A DNA stretch of 64,000 nt from Combretum micranthum (lineage: Eukaryota; Streptophyta; Magnoliopsida; Myrtales; Combretaceae). Each line of letters opens with the position of its first letter. Position 1 is the stretch's first letter. A program made the translations under genes and the position numbers. This document shows positions 9,572 to 21,005 of this stretch, piece by piece. Location: assembly GCA_024138025.1 (NCBI GenBank), contig JAMXBD010001585.1:186001-250000 (forward strand), read 5' to 3'. The notes under the pieces are model-generated. The model saw nothing but the letters and a program-made list of their open reading frames with translations. It was not told the DNA's origin and did not search any database.

Positions 9572-12500
9572 ATGGATGATAACACAATCACTATTGCACC
9601 CAATCACATGTCATTCTTTGATGGAACTTGTTAAGTCTCCTAGTTTTGTTTTGATGATAACAAAACATGTATAAGTATCTACTAACAAAATTATTGAGTG
9701 TACAGTTTGTAAATGATAAGACAAAACAATCAAGTATGATCAAAGATATTATGATAATGTTTTCAAAGAAAGATTCAAATCAGAGAGTAATTCAGAGACA
9801 ATTTGGAAAGTTTTTTAAGAAGACAATATCACTCAGAAGCTAACTCAGAAGGTAAACCTATTGCTTGTCAACAATACAGTAACACTCAAAGAGTAGACCT
9901 ATTGTCACGAACAAAATCTGCAAATTATGAACAATAGGTTGTAGATTGAATTTTCTTTGATTCTTTCATTAATTTAAAGACCCAGCTCCCAAGCTGAATG
10001 TACTTGGGTAATACATTAAAAAATGTTCATAAAGTTGATTCAAATATCCAGGAGATTCAAGTTTTTATTGGATTAAAGTTTTATTTTTTGAAGATTTAAG
10101 TTTTTAACAACAAGTTCAAGCTCACATGTTTAAGTTCGATTTTTAAGACATGTTTAAATTCAGTTCATATTTATCATAAGAAGCTTATCTGATAAATTTA
10201 TTTACTTATGGAATGCCAAGGACGTGATTTCTACACCAAATCAAATTCAAATTTGAAGAAGATATTTAAATAGCAACATACGGTTAGATTTTAAAGGAAT
10301 AGTATCAAAGGTTGTTTTACTTCAAGACTTGGTCTACAACGTTTCAGGTCTTACCTCAAGACTCATTCACAGCAAGAATGGAAGTAACATCCAGATCTGA
10401 AGTTTGAAATACACGAGAACTCTTATCCCTATCAAGCCCACAAAATTAAGAACTTCAGCCAAGCTTTATCTATTTGTTTTTGTTGGAAGAACTACTGATA
10501 AAAATCAACAGATCACATCACCAGTAGGGGAGCAAGAAATAAGGAACAAATCTTATCTCAACATTCAAATTACCATATATCCATTGGAAAAAGAAAAGAT
10601 AAATATAGCAGTTGGAGTCCAAGAAAAGTAGTGCTTGCGTAAAAAAAAAAAAAGGCTCTCTCTCTTTACTGAAAAATATCAACTCATTTATGGAAAATCC
10701 AGTTACTCTACATTTGTCCTTCTAGCACGAAATTTGAGAGGATCTTTATACTATTTCCTTATTTGATTTTGATTAGTTGTTTGAGATTGTAGAAGAGTGA
10801 GAGTGACATTTTTCTCTCTGTAAATCAGTAAATAGCTTGAGTAAAGCTAAATAGGCTGAGCAGAGTGATTGAAATCCATTTTGTTTAGGTAGGCTTGTAC
10901 TCTCATTTCTTGATTGGATATAGTGGAACATACCGGTGTATAATACCGAGTCCCTAGCTTGGTGTTGGAAGAGAAGACCGATGCTTAAGGCGGAACCTCT
11001 ATAAATCGATTTTGCATTATTCTCTTCCTTTATCTTTTTAATTTCGTGCATGTTTACTTATTTGTTTTAGTTGCACATTAAATTCAAAGACTAAGCCAGA
11101 GAGTAACTAGTAACTCAACTTTTAAACAATTGCTTAACTCTTTGAGAATTTAAGTGAACCTGATTTTATCCGAATTATAATTAATATTATTTGTGGTCAA
11201 GTTTGATTATTTACAAGTAAGATGATAAGCCATTGTAATTTAATTAACCAAGTTATGTGAATTTGGTTAAATTTTAAAAAAGGTTAAATTTTTATTAAAT
11301 AACCAATTCACCCCCTTCTTGGTTATTCTTTTGGGACTAACAAAACTAATTTTTCTTACTGGAAATGCAAGATAGAAGCATAAGTCAAAGCAACTAATTT
11401 TGCTTCGTAGGAAAACATATGCTATGGATATCAATCGATTATTCTCATTGAAGGCTAAAGTGAATACCATAGCAAAGAATCTGCTTTTAATGAGCATCTC
11501 TCAAATTGTGTTCACTATGATATCGTTATGCAAATTTGCAAAGGAGATATGGGACAAGTTGTGTAAAACTTATGAAGGTGTTGCAATGATCAAGGACACT
11601 AGAAGAGGAGCACTCATACAAGATTATGAGTTGTCCAGATTTCAACCGGGTGAAAATATATCTGATGGTTTTAATAGATTTACTTTGATTACTAATGAAC
11701 TTGATTTGCTTGGTAAAAAGTTTGATGACAGTGAGCTTGTAAGGAAAATCTTACAAATTTTGTCAAGTTCATGGGATTTAAAGACAAACACAATTGAGGA
11801 AGCTCATGACTTAGATAAACTAATCTTAAGTCAACTTCATGAAAAGCTTTAAGCATAGGAATCAAAGCTAAAACATATGAATGATCAGGAGAAAGTTAAA
11901 AAATCCATAACATTCAAGGCTGGTGAGCTAGACATTGATACAAATAAAGAATCAGACAGTGAGGAAGACGATAATGATGTGAACTCATTAGCAAGGAAGC
12001 TTTCAAAGCTACTCAAGAAAAAAGGTAAACGTAATAACCGAAACAAACGCTTTATTACTGATGATGTTAGATATGATCTAGGAAAAGTAAAAGAAAAGAA
12101 AGAAAAGAAGGGAATTGTGTGCTTTGAATGTAAAAAATCTAGATACATCAAATATGAATGTCCAATACTGTTGAAAAAGATGAAGAAGTATAAGAAGAAG
12201 CAAAAAGCGCTCATGGAAACATGGAGTGATTTAGATGAATTAGATGTAATGTCAAATGCAGAGTTAGAAGGTACAGAAGAATCGAACCTTTGTCTTATGG
12301 CTTTTCAGAGATAACTTCTGAATTTAAGGATGAAATGCATGAAAGTTTGAGTAAACAGATAAAAAAGGTTTCTTAAGACAGACAAACTTTTTGTTTGTTA
12401 ATGAAAATAACATATTAAGAAATGAAAATGAAGTTTTGCATATGGATAATAAACATTTACGTGAAACTCAAGATATTCTATCAAAAGAAAATAATACTTT

Positions 12501-13118
12501 ATACAAAGAAATTAATGATCTTAACGTTAGAATAGATGAAGTTTCAAAGGATGTAAGTCCTATTTTTAATAAGTTTAATAAAAGTGATCAAAAGTTGCAA
12601 AAATTAATTTCATCTCAAAGAATTGGTAATTTTAAAGAAGGATTATGTTATGATAAGGTTAAATCATCAAATCAAAATAAGAAAATAGTTTTTGTAAAAG
12701 GAAATAAACCAATCACTAAGGATAATGTTGATACAAGTAATACTAAGGAAGATAAGAATAAGAACAATAAAGTGCATGCCAATAATAAACCTACTGTACA
12801 AGATGGAAAGTCTGCAGAAAGGTATCCAAGACAAAATTACAGAGGATACTATAGAAGTAATTACAAGGATATCATAATACTAGAGGACACTTAAAAACTT
12901 CCACCAAAAAGTATGCCAGAAAGTACCCATATCAATGTTAAAGAAGACTGGTAAGATTTAACATTTATGCTTGCTTTTTTTGTAATAAGTTGGGACATAT
13001 TGAGAAATATTGTTATTATAAAAATAACAAGCTCAGTCAATAATAAGTAAAAAATCATAACAATACAAGCTTGAATTGTGGAGGACCCAAGCTAGTCTGG
13101 GTTCCTAAAAAAGTTTGA
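9572..13118 (+). pseudogene. gag: SIRE-like Copia gag (UBN2 domain, two zinc knuckles), broken
   Basis: The ATG at 9572 starts 19 codons that end in SFFDGT. The frame resumes at 11343 after a nested solo LTR with NFSYWKCKIEA. Frame changes and stops follow. The UBN2 capsid domain (11400-11852) contains FAKEIWDKL and SELVRKILQIL. At 12109-12150 lies a zinc-knuckle-like CFECKKSRYIKYEC in which the His is Tyr, as expected from a C-to-T change. A Lys/Asn-rich coiled-coil extension spans 12391-12894 and a second knuckle CFFCNKLGHIEKYC lies at about 12970-13015. The gene ends KLVWVPKKV then a stop at 13116-13118. Such a C-terminal extension is known from SIRE1-type gag. It was non-functional alone, since no pol follows. 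Confidence 0.82.
9629..11342 (+). mobile_element. Solo Copia LTR nested in the gag
   Basis: 1,714 bp, TGTTAAGTCT to GGACTAACA, with no internal domain. Flanking target duplications are GAACT (9624-9628) and AAACT (11343-11347), one mismatch. It splits the gag codons between SFFDGT and NFSYW. A shared motif (TTTTGATGATAACAAAA) suggests it is related to the host element's own LTR. Solo LTRs arise by recombination between the two LTRs of one element. Confidence 0.82.
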
Positions 13119-13466
13119 TAGTTTCTTTTATGAATGCGGAAACGTGAAGCTAACATGGTACCTAGAAAATGGGTATTTAATGTCAAAAGATACTTCGTTG
13201 TTCATAAGTTATGTGCATGTGTACTAAATTTCATTAAATATAATTCTTTTTTATATATCATATATTCAGGGGGAGAAATGTTATTTATATGCTTTATTTT
13301 TTTTTCTCTGATAACAGAAAGGGGAGAAGGAAAAGTCAGTGATAAACTTATTTTACAAATGTCTTTGTCACAAACCTAACATATAATTTTTTTTTTTTTA
13401 GAAATCCTTAGGCTATCAATCTTTTGCGTATATAAGTTTATCACTTGAGAAATGTTTTGTTATGAT
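13119..13466 (+). other. 3' untranslated internal region of the gag-only Copia element
   Basis: Non-coding, with T-runs at about 13299-13308 and 13388-13401. I see no pol-derived sequence here, which supports the gag-only call. Confidence 0.6.
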
Positions 13467-13481
13467 AAAAAAGGGGGCAAA
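13467..13481 (+). other. Polypurine tract of the gag-only Copia element
   Basis: AAAAAAGGGGGCAAA directly before the 3' LTR start TGTTGAG. Confidence 0.9.
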
Positions 13482-14032
13482 TGTTGAGTTCTCTTAAATG
13501 AGTTTTGATGATAACAAAAAGGTTAAAAGATAACTAATGGATATGTTTTAAGAGTATAGATCGAAAGTATTTATTTTTACAAACACTTAATTAGACAATT
13601 AACAAGACAAATTGATAGACATTTTAGTAGAGACTTTAAACAAATAGATGGACGAATACTACCTCGGCTCACAGAATTAACTATCATGCATTTTATTTTT
13701 ATTGAATATCAAAATACAAGTTGGATTTATTTGAAGCCCCATCTCCATTAACTAAGTGTGTTTGGATAATGCACTTAGTTCATTCCATAAAAGGAGAATA
13801 ATAATCCATCAAGAAGTTTTTGAAGTTTTTCACGAGATTTTCAAAGAAGTTTTAACAAAAAGATTTTTTTAGAGTTTAATGAAGATGTTTTATCAAGTAG
13901 TAACAAAGATGTCGGAACAAGTTCAAGTATGGTTTTTGTCGATATCACAATATCTATGGATGGAGATAATTTTTTTTTTTAAGTTTGTTGTTAGTTGAAG
14001 ACTTATCTGGAATAAGAGGGATATTTAAATTC
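13482..14032 (+). repeat. 3' LTR of the gag-only Copia element, first part
   Basis: Matches the 5' LTR from its start as far as ATATTTAAATTC, where a MULE-like MITE is inserted. The rest of the LTR resumes at 20160. Confidence 0.85.
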
Positions 14033-14257
14033 GAGAATATTGCATAAATACCATACTTTAAAAAAAAGTTACATAAAACCAAATTATAGAAAAAAAAATA
14101 GATATTATCGTTGTATCATACCTTGGAGGTGGGATACAATTTTTTTTTTTTAAATTACATGAGTGGCTCATGTTGAACATACGATACTCCACCAAACCTG
14201 TATCATGCGTCGAACGAGCAATACATGCATAATTATACATGTATCGTCCATTAAAGG

Positions 14258-14731
14258 TGTCACGGTCCTAGACTTTTCGCTAGCACAATGGAATCGTACG
14301 GCGTTTACTGTCCTACCTGAGTAGTAGTAAGCAAGCCTAACGCAGCAATATTCGGTTAACGATCAATCTCAATATCTGTAAGCAACACTCATAGGCAACA
14401 GTAAGTAACCAACAATAAGTAAAAAAGGACGCGGGCAAGAATCAATCTGAAAATGTATCACACTTTATTAATCTCATGTGCAGGCAACAGTAAAGTGGTG
14501 TGGGGGTTTGTGTAAACTGGGATATCATTGACTGTGGGCAGTCAACCGGTGAGTAAGAGCTTCTATCCAGAAGAGTACTCACACCCCACAAAGAGCTTTA
14601 TTAGCTTTTGTGGTTCTTGCAGGAGGAGACATTAAAATTGGTGAGGAGGTAACACCAAAAATAAAATAAGTAAATGAAAAAAATTCACAATAATCCCCCC
14701 TTCTACTCCTAATATATAAGAGATCGTCACA
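14258..14731 (-). repeat. 3' LTR of the chromovirus
   Basis: TGTCACGGTC to GATCGTCACA (plus strand), 474 bp, adjoining the PPT on its inner side. Confidence 0.92.
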
Positions 14732-14744
14732 CCCTCCCCCACTT
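14732..14744 (-). other. Polypurine tract of the chromovirus
   Basis: The minus strand reads AGTGGGGGAGGGT next to the 3' LTR. The gag-pol stop codon (14748-14750) lies just upstream, so here the PPT is outside the coding sequence. Confidence 0.88.
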
Positions 14745-14747
14745 AAT

Positions 14748-17700
14748 CTATTGACATCCTCGGCAAGGTGTGCTGGAGGTTGATCCTAATGCTTGAGTCT
14801 TCCTTGCTTTAACTGCTCTCCTCTCAGCATGAGGCATAAGATCTTCTTCTATCTCCCAGCTATTGTCTTCTTCTCCACGATCTTTCCACTTCACTATGTA
14901 TTTAGTATGTACTACTCCAGTGGTTGGATCTTTGACACTTCGTTCAGTAAGGATGTCTTCGATGGCTTCTCTGACGTTGAAGTTGAACTTGACATTTGGC
15001 CGCTTTGACTCATTACGCTTTGGGTCTTGCATGTCAGAGTAATAGGGCTTCAAAACACTTACATGAAAGACAGGATGAAATTTCAATCCTTTAGGAGGCT
15101 CCACTTTGTAGGCGGCTTTTCCAATCTTGGCGATGATGGAAATTGGACCAACATACTTCTGCATAAGTCTTTTATCTTTATGCTTCAATGGTCTAATCTG
15201 GTTTGGAAAAAGCCTGATGAGGACTTGATCTCCAACATTGAATTCTCTGGGACTTCGCTTCTCATCTACCCATTTCTTCATGCGTCTGGAAGCTCTTTCA
15301 AGATAGACCTTAGCAACTTCAGATTTCTGCTTCCAATCCTTTACAAACATATAAGCCTTTAGGCAATTCCCTGTATACGATGCTGCCACTGTGTGGGGTA
15401 ACAGTGTTTGCTGACCCATAACAATTTCCATAGAGCTCTTGTTGGAGGAAGAGCTCCGTTGGATGTTGAAACAGAACTGGGCAATATCTAGCAAATCCAC
15501 CCACTTCGTCTAGTTGGCAGCAACAAAGTGCTGCAAATACTCCTCCAGCATCCCATTAAACCGCTCTGTCTGTCCGTCACTCTGAGGATGGTGGCTGGAG
15601 AACATATTGAGTTCGGACCCTAAAATGCTGAACAATTCGGTCCAAAACTTCCCTGTGAATCCGGCATCCCGATCACTCACAATGTTTTGAGGCATACCCC
15701 AAAATTTCGCAACATGCTTGAAGAAAAGTTGGGCAGTCTCTGTAGCATTTGAACTTTTCATGGTTGGAATGAAGGTAGCATACTTTGAAAATCTGTCTAC
15801 TATAACCAAGATGGATGAGAGTTCACCTACTTTAGGTAAGCAAGTGATGAAATCTATGGAGACACTCTCCCATGAACGAGAAGGCACTGGAAGAGGTTCC
15901 AACAACCCTGCAGGTTTCTGCCTCTCGATCTTGTCCTGTTGACAAGTTAAACACGTTCTGGTGTAGTTCATCATATCTTCCTTCATATCCGGCCAGTATT
16001 AACCCTGCTTCAACAAGCTCATCATCCTCTGCCATCCGGGATGACCAGCCCACAATGTATCATGGCACTCCCTCATGAGCACCTTCCTCAAGTTCCCTAC
16101 CTTAGGAATATATAGGCGTTGACCTTTGGTGTAGATCAAATCACCTTCAACCCAAAATCTGCGAGTCTTACCCTCCTCAATCAACTGTTTCAAGTTCTTG
16201 GCCAATAGGTCTTGGCCTAAGTGTTCTTTGATCTGCTCTCGAATAATACTAGCAACTCGACTGGCAAACTGTTGGGTTATCTCGGCCAAATAGGCTAAAT
16301 CTACTCTTCTACTCAAAGCATCTGCCACCTGATTTGTACGCCTACTGCGATACACAATCTCCATATCAAACTCTGCAAGAAATTCCTGTCATCTCACCTG
16401 CTTGGCTGACAGTTTCGGTTGAGTAAGAATATGGTTGGCAGCAGAATTATCAGTTCTCATAAGGAACTTCGACCCCAATAAGTAATGCTTCCACGTTCTA
16501 AGGCAGTGCACAATAGCTAACAGCTCCTTCTCCTGTGCTAAGTATCTACGCTTAGTGGGGTTCAGCTTCCGACTCTCATATGCCACCGGATGACCCTCTT
16601 GGATCAACACTCCACCTAAGGCGATATGAGAGGCATCTGTGTGGACTTCGAAAGGTTTGGAGATGTCAAGTAGGGCAAGGACTGGCTCCTCTGTCACAAC
16701 CCGCTTCAACTCTTCGAAGGCAGCCTGACACTCCTCATTCCAAGACCATACTCGGTCCTTCTTCAAAAGATCTTTAAGGGGAGCAACCTTCCTGGAATAC
16801 CCCTCTACAAACTGCCGGTAATAATTGGCAAGTCCAAGAAACGAGCGTAGCTCGGTGACACTTCTTGAAACAGGCCACTCTCGAATAGCATCTACCTTGG
16901 CCCCATCTATCTTAATGTGCCTTTCTTCAATCACATGCCCAAGAAAGTTGATGCACTTCTGGACAAAAGCACATTTCTCACGCTTCACGTACAAATGGTT
17001 TTACCTCCACTTCTGAAATACCATCTGTAAGTGTTTCACATGGTCCTCCAATGTCCTGCTATACACAACAATGTCGTCTAGATAGACAACAACAAATTTA
17101 TCCAAATAATCACGAAAAACATTATTCATTAAAGTACAAAAAGTTGCAGGAGCATTAGTGAGACCAAATGGCATCACTAGGAATTCGTAAGCCCCATAAC
17201 GAGTTACACAAGTAGTTTTAGGCTCATCTCCCTCAGCAATGCGGACTTGATGATAACCTGAGCGAAGATCCAATTTGGTGAAGTATTTGGCACTACTCAG
17301 TTGATCAAACAAATCAGTAATAAGAGGAATGGGATAATGATTTCTCACTGTAAGTTTGTTGAGAGCTCGATAATCAATACACAATCTCAAACTCCCATCA
17401 TGCTTCTTCTGAAATAAAACAGGAGCCCCGTATGGTGCTTTTGATGGACGAATGAAACCCGCCTCTAACAACTCATCAAGCTGCTTTCTCAATTCTGCTA
17501 GTTCTGGAGGCGACATTCTATATGGAGCCTTGGCAGGTGGCTTGGCCCCTGGGATCAGCTCAATTTCATAATCCACTGGCCTTCTTGGAGGTAACTCCTT
17601 CGGGAGCTTGTTAGGCATAATGGAACCATACTCCTTCAGGACACTCTGAATTACCTCTGGAATTTCAGCATTCCCTCCATCCTCCTTCTCTATCAAGACA

Positions 17701-19403
17701 ACAAGGAATGTTAGCTCTTGGTGCTGGAGCCCTCGCTTCAATTGGAGTGCTGAAAGCATCATTGCCCCAATGTTCTTACCTTTGCTACTCCCACTACCAG
17801 CTTTCCTCCTCTGAACAGGCACACAACATAGCTTCTTACCCATAAACATTAGGCAATCAGCTACTGGCAAGGAAGCACTTCTCAGAAATTCTATCCCCAG
17901 GACTATTCTAAAGTCATCTAAAGGGACAGCAGTGAAGTTGAGATTTCCACTCCAATCTCCAACCTTCACCTTCACACTCTTTGCAACTCCCTGAACCGGA
18001 CAGGCCTTGGAGTTTACAGCTTTAATTTGGCTAGAATCATCAGATAACACTAGCCCCAATCTTTATGCTTCGGGCACATCAATGAAATTGTGTGTGGCTC
18101 CAAAACCAATCATTGCACTGGCAATCTTGCCGTTGATGTGCAACTGAACAAACATCAGTTTATTGTCAGTCTTGGCTTTGCTGGGCTCTATGGAGGCTTT
18201 CCCAACGGCTGACAACATGTGTAGAGCTCCCATCCTGGGCTGCTCTTCACAATCTTCCTCAGATTCCTCATTCGGACAAACACCCTGTGCCTTCTTCGTT
18301 AGGGCATTGAGTGCAGCCTTAGTTGGACATTCTGCTACCCTGTGAGGTCCGTTACACAGGAAACAAGCAAGTGTTGGATTCTTGCCACTGCTTGAAGCAC
18401 CATTTTTCCCCGTCTATCGAGAACCATTAAATTTCTTATGGCCCCCTCCATTACCGTGATTGTTAGAACTTGAGGCTCCCCCACTTTTGGTTTTACCCGA
18501 CTTGCCAAACTTTCCACTATCATGTCCCGATGACACGCCCTTTCCTCTGGAATCATTGGTGTAGTCTGTCAAGCGCTCAACGGCTGTTTGTACTTGAGTC
18601 AAATTCTCTACTCATTGCCTTTGCAACTCATTCCTGGCATATGGCTTCAATCCCTCCAGGAAATAGAATAGCTTATCATCTTCACTCATACTCTTGATAT
18701 CAAGCATAAGTGCTGAAAAATCTCTGACATACTACCGGATGTCATCGCCATGGCGAAGCTCACGTAGCTTCTTCCTGGCATTGTACTCAACATTCTCAGG
18801 GAAGAATTGAGTTTGCAACTCAGTCCTCAACTGTGCCCATGTATTTACATGTGCCGTACCATTCTGTATCTACTCATATTTGGTGCGCTACCACAGCTTA
18901 GCATCACCAATTAGGAACATAGTAGCTATGGAGACCTTTGTGCCCTCATCATTATGTCCCATAGCTATGAAATACTGTTCCATGTCGAAGATGAAGTTCT
19001 CCAACATTTTGGCATCTCTCATGCCAGTGAATGGTTTTGGCTCGGGCACTTTAGGTTGATTACCAGGGGCTTGAGCATGGGCTTGGGCGGGAGCATTTGC
19101 TACAGCCCGCGTCAGCAATGCGATTTAGTGCCTCAACTCCTCTACTATCTCTACAGTGGCATATCTCACCAACCCGCTTCTCAGCCCTTCAACAATTACC
19201 TGAGATTCCTCCCGAAGAGCGACAATAGCACCCCTGAATTCTTCAGCCATCTCACCAACCCTCGTGGTGATTTCTTGACTTGATGTCTCTACATCAGTCA
19301 TCCTCTCATTCAGCGGTAGTAAGGCATCAAGACGCCGAGAAATATCCGTAACCTGCACATTCAAATCCTTTAGACTTCGAGCAAACTCTTCCTGTCGCGT
19401 CAT
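14748..19403 (-). pseudogene. gag-pol: Gag-pol polyprotein of a chromodomain Ty3 element, eleven premature stops
   Basis: One reading frame of about 1,550 codons runs from the ATG at 19403 to the stop at 14748. The order is gag (DAKLW before a stop), zinc knuckle CFLCNGPHRVAEC (about 18357-18319), protease remnant, reverse transcriptase with MPFGLTNAP and YLDDIVVYS (17001-18059), RNase H with [13 protein letters not shown] and the run [10 protein letters not shown], integrase with its HHCC region and catalytic SIDF, SDRD and SDGQTERFN segments (15510-15986), and a C-terminal chromodomain (KYIVKWKDRGEEDNSWE, about 14910-14800). In-frame stops begin at 19125, 18888, 18870, 18732, 18612, 18414, 18063, 17001, 16389, 15999 and 15510. 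No frame change separates any segment. Catalytic residues of RT and integrase are still present. Most stops can be explained as C-to-T changes (CAG, CAA, CGA or TGG origins). Confidence 0.92.
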
Positions 19404-19428
19404 GGTTGTTCCCACTGGAATAACCTAA

Positions 19429-19440
19429 GCTCTGATACCA
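19429..19440 (-). other. Primer binding site, tRNA-iMet
   Basis: The minus strand reads TGGTATCAGAGC, a perfect match to the usual iMet site, 2 bp from the LTR. Confidence 0.93.
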
Positions 19441-19442
19441 AC

Positions 19443-19915
19443 TGTCACGGTCCTAGACTTTTCGCTAGCACAATGGAACCGTGCGACGCTTACTGTTATA
19501 CTGAGTAGTAGTAAGTAAGCCTAACACAGCAATATTCGGTTAACGATCAATCTCAATATCTGTAAGCAAAACACGTAGGTAATAGTAACCAACAATAAGT
19601 AAAAAGGGACGCGAGCAAGAATCAATCTGAAAATGTATCACACTTTATTAATCTTATGTACAGGCAACAGTAAAGTGTGTGTGGGGGTTTGTGTAAACTG
19701 GGATATCATTGACTGTGGGCAGTCAACCGGTGAGTAAGAGCTTCTATCCAGAAGAGTACTCACATCCCCACAAAGAGCTTTATTAGCTTTTGTGGTTCTT
19801 GCAGGAGGAGACATTAAAATTGGTGAGGAGGCAACACCAAAAATAAAATAAGTAAATAAAAAAAATATTTACAATAATCCCCCCTTCTACTCCTAATATA
19901 CAAGAGATCGTCACA
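19443..19915 (-). repeat. 5' LTR of the chromovirus
   Basis: 473 bp, TGTCACGGTC to GATCGTCACA on the plus strand, next to the PBS. Confidence 0.92.
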
Positions 19916-20103
19916 AAAGGTGCTATACACCCCCAATTTATATCATATTCTTAATGTGCAATACAACAGTTTTTAAAAAGTTTTCGCACGATAAGTTGTT
20001 GTATCTCAGTTTTAAGATGTGATACACATGAAATTTTATATTTTCTCTCCAACATGCAATATAGAGATGTTATTTTGGTAATTTTTTTATACAAGTTGTG
20101 TTT

Positions 20104-20130
20104 ATAGATATATATATATATATATATATT
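20104..20130. repeat. (TA)n microsatellite
   Basis: About a dozen TA units in the right part of the MITE. Confidence 0.85.
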
Positions 20131-20159
20131 TTACAAAGATGGTAGACATGTGTTACATC

Positions 20160-21005
20160 ATTTAAATTCAAATTAAAGTTTATTTAATCAAGTTGTTGAA
20201 GAATCAAGTGAATATATAAATCAAGAGCATCTAAAGAAAGAGGGCTGAATAAGATATGTTCAACTCTATTTGAAGTTTGAAAAATTAAACAAGATATTCA
20301 AATCCCACAAATCTAGGGATATCATTCTTATCTAAGCAACAACCAAGCTGTTAGAAGATTTTATGAATGTTTGATGTTTTCTTCCAAGAAACACAGATTA
20401 AAAAGCAAATATATAATCAACTTTGTCCAAGTTTCAAGAGCAGATACGAGTACAATATTCTAAAGTTTCTTTCGTGCTACAAAAGCTTACCGAGAAAACA
20501 TACAAACACTTGAACAGACACTGCGAGCGTCATCTTTTATATATTTCTTTATAGATTTCGAGTTTAAATTTAGGGATCATATTTTTTCTCTTGCTATGAA
20601 TTTATCTCTTCTTTTTGAAGTAAGGATTAGTATAGAAGTTATATTATAAAAGTCTTGTAGTTTGTGCATAGCTAAGTAGTAAGCTAGAAAGATTGAGCAA
20701 GAGGTATTGGTGTTTATAATTCTTTTTTGCAATTGGATTAGTGAAATGACCTATGTGATAAATCGGATCCTCAACAATAAAGCTGGAAGAGAGGACAGAC
20801 TCACAAGAAGGAATCTCTATAAATCGCCATCTCCTTTACTTTATTGCACTTTGATTTATGTTATATTATTTATTGCTCATCACGTGCATTTATCATAAAA
20901 AGAAACATAAAAATTTGTATAGTATTCTTTTCAATTGATTTTTCAGGAAAAAAATTTAACAAATAATTTATCCTCTCCACCTTGTTTACCATTTCGAGAC
21001 CTACA
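20160..21005 (+). repeat. 3' LTR of the gag-only Copia element, second part
   Basis: Resumes at ATTTAAATTC and follows the 5' LTR to CCTACA. It includes the conserved GAGCGTCATCTTTTATATAT region around 20525. Confidence 0.85.

Larger units (their letters stand above)
14258..19915 (-). mobile_element. Complete Ty3/gypsy chromovirus
   Basis: 5,658 bp with LTRs of 474 and 473 bp, an iMet PBS, a PPT, and perfect AAAGG target duplications (14253-14257 and 19916-19920). Structure is intact. The gag-pol frame is continuous but carries eleven internal stops. LTR copies differ at roughly twenty positions, mostly C/T or A/G, so the insertion is moderately old. Its target was a MITE inside the Copia 3' LTR. 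Confidence 0.93.
14033..20159. mobile_element. MULE-like MITE carrying a nested chromovirus
   Basis: It begins GAGAATATTGC and ends TTACATC inside the Copia 3' LTR. It is flanked by ATTTAAATTC at 14023-14032 and 20160-20169, a 9-10 bp target duplication of the size produced by Mutator-like elements. The outer ends are only weakly inverted (both reach TACCAT about 18-20 bp in). Subtracting the nested 5.66 kb retrotransposon leaves about 464 bp without coding capacity. The right half contains a (TA)n tract at about 20107-20130. Confidence 0.6.
8167..21005 (+). mobile_element. Gag-only Copia LTR retrotransposon (TR-GAG type), itself multiply interrupted
   Basis: Two ~1.36 kb LTRs in direct orientation (TGTTAAG/TGTTGAG to CCTACA), an iMet-type PBS and a PPT define the element. 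Target duplications are TATAA at 8162-8166 and TATAC at 21006-21010 (one mismatch). The internal domain, once the nested solo LTR is removed, is only ~2.2 kb and holds a gag of the SIRE/Maximus kind. No protease, integrase, reverse transcriptase or RNase H is present between the gag and the PPT. Without its nested insertions the element was ~5.0 kb. It would have depended on enzymes from an autonomous relative. It sits in the spacer between the two MULE arms. Confidence 0.85.

Noticed and set aside
11885..12214. Phe/Ser-rich minus-strand ORF
   Set aside because: Antisense shadow of the Lys/Glu-rich Copia gag.
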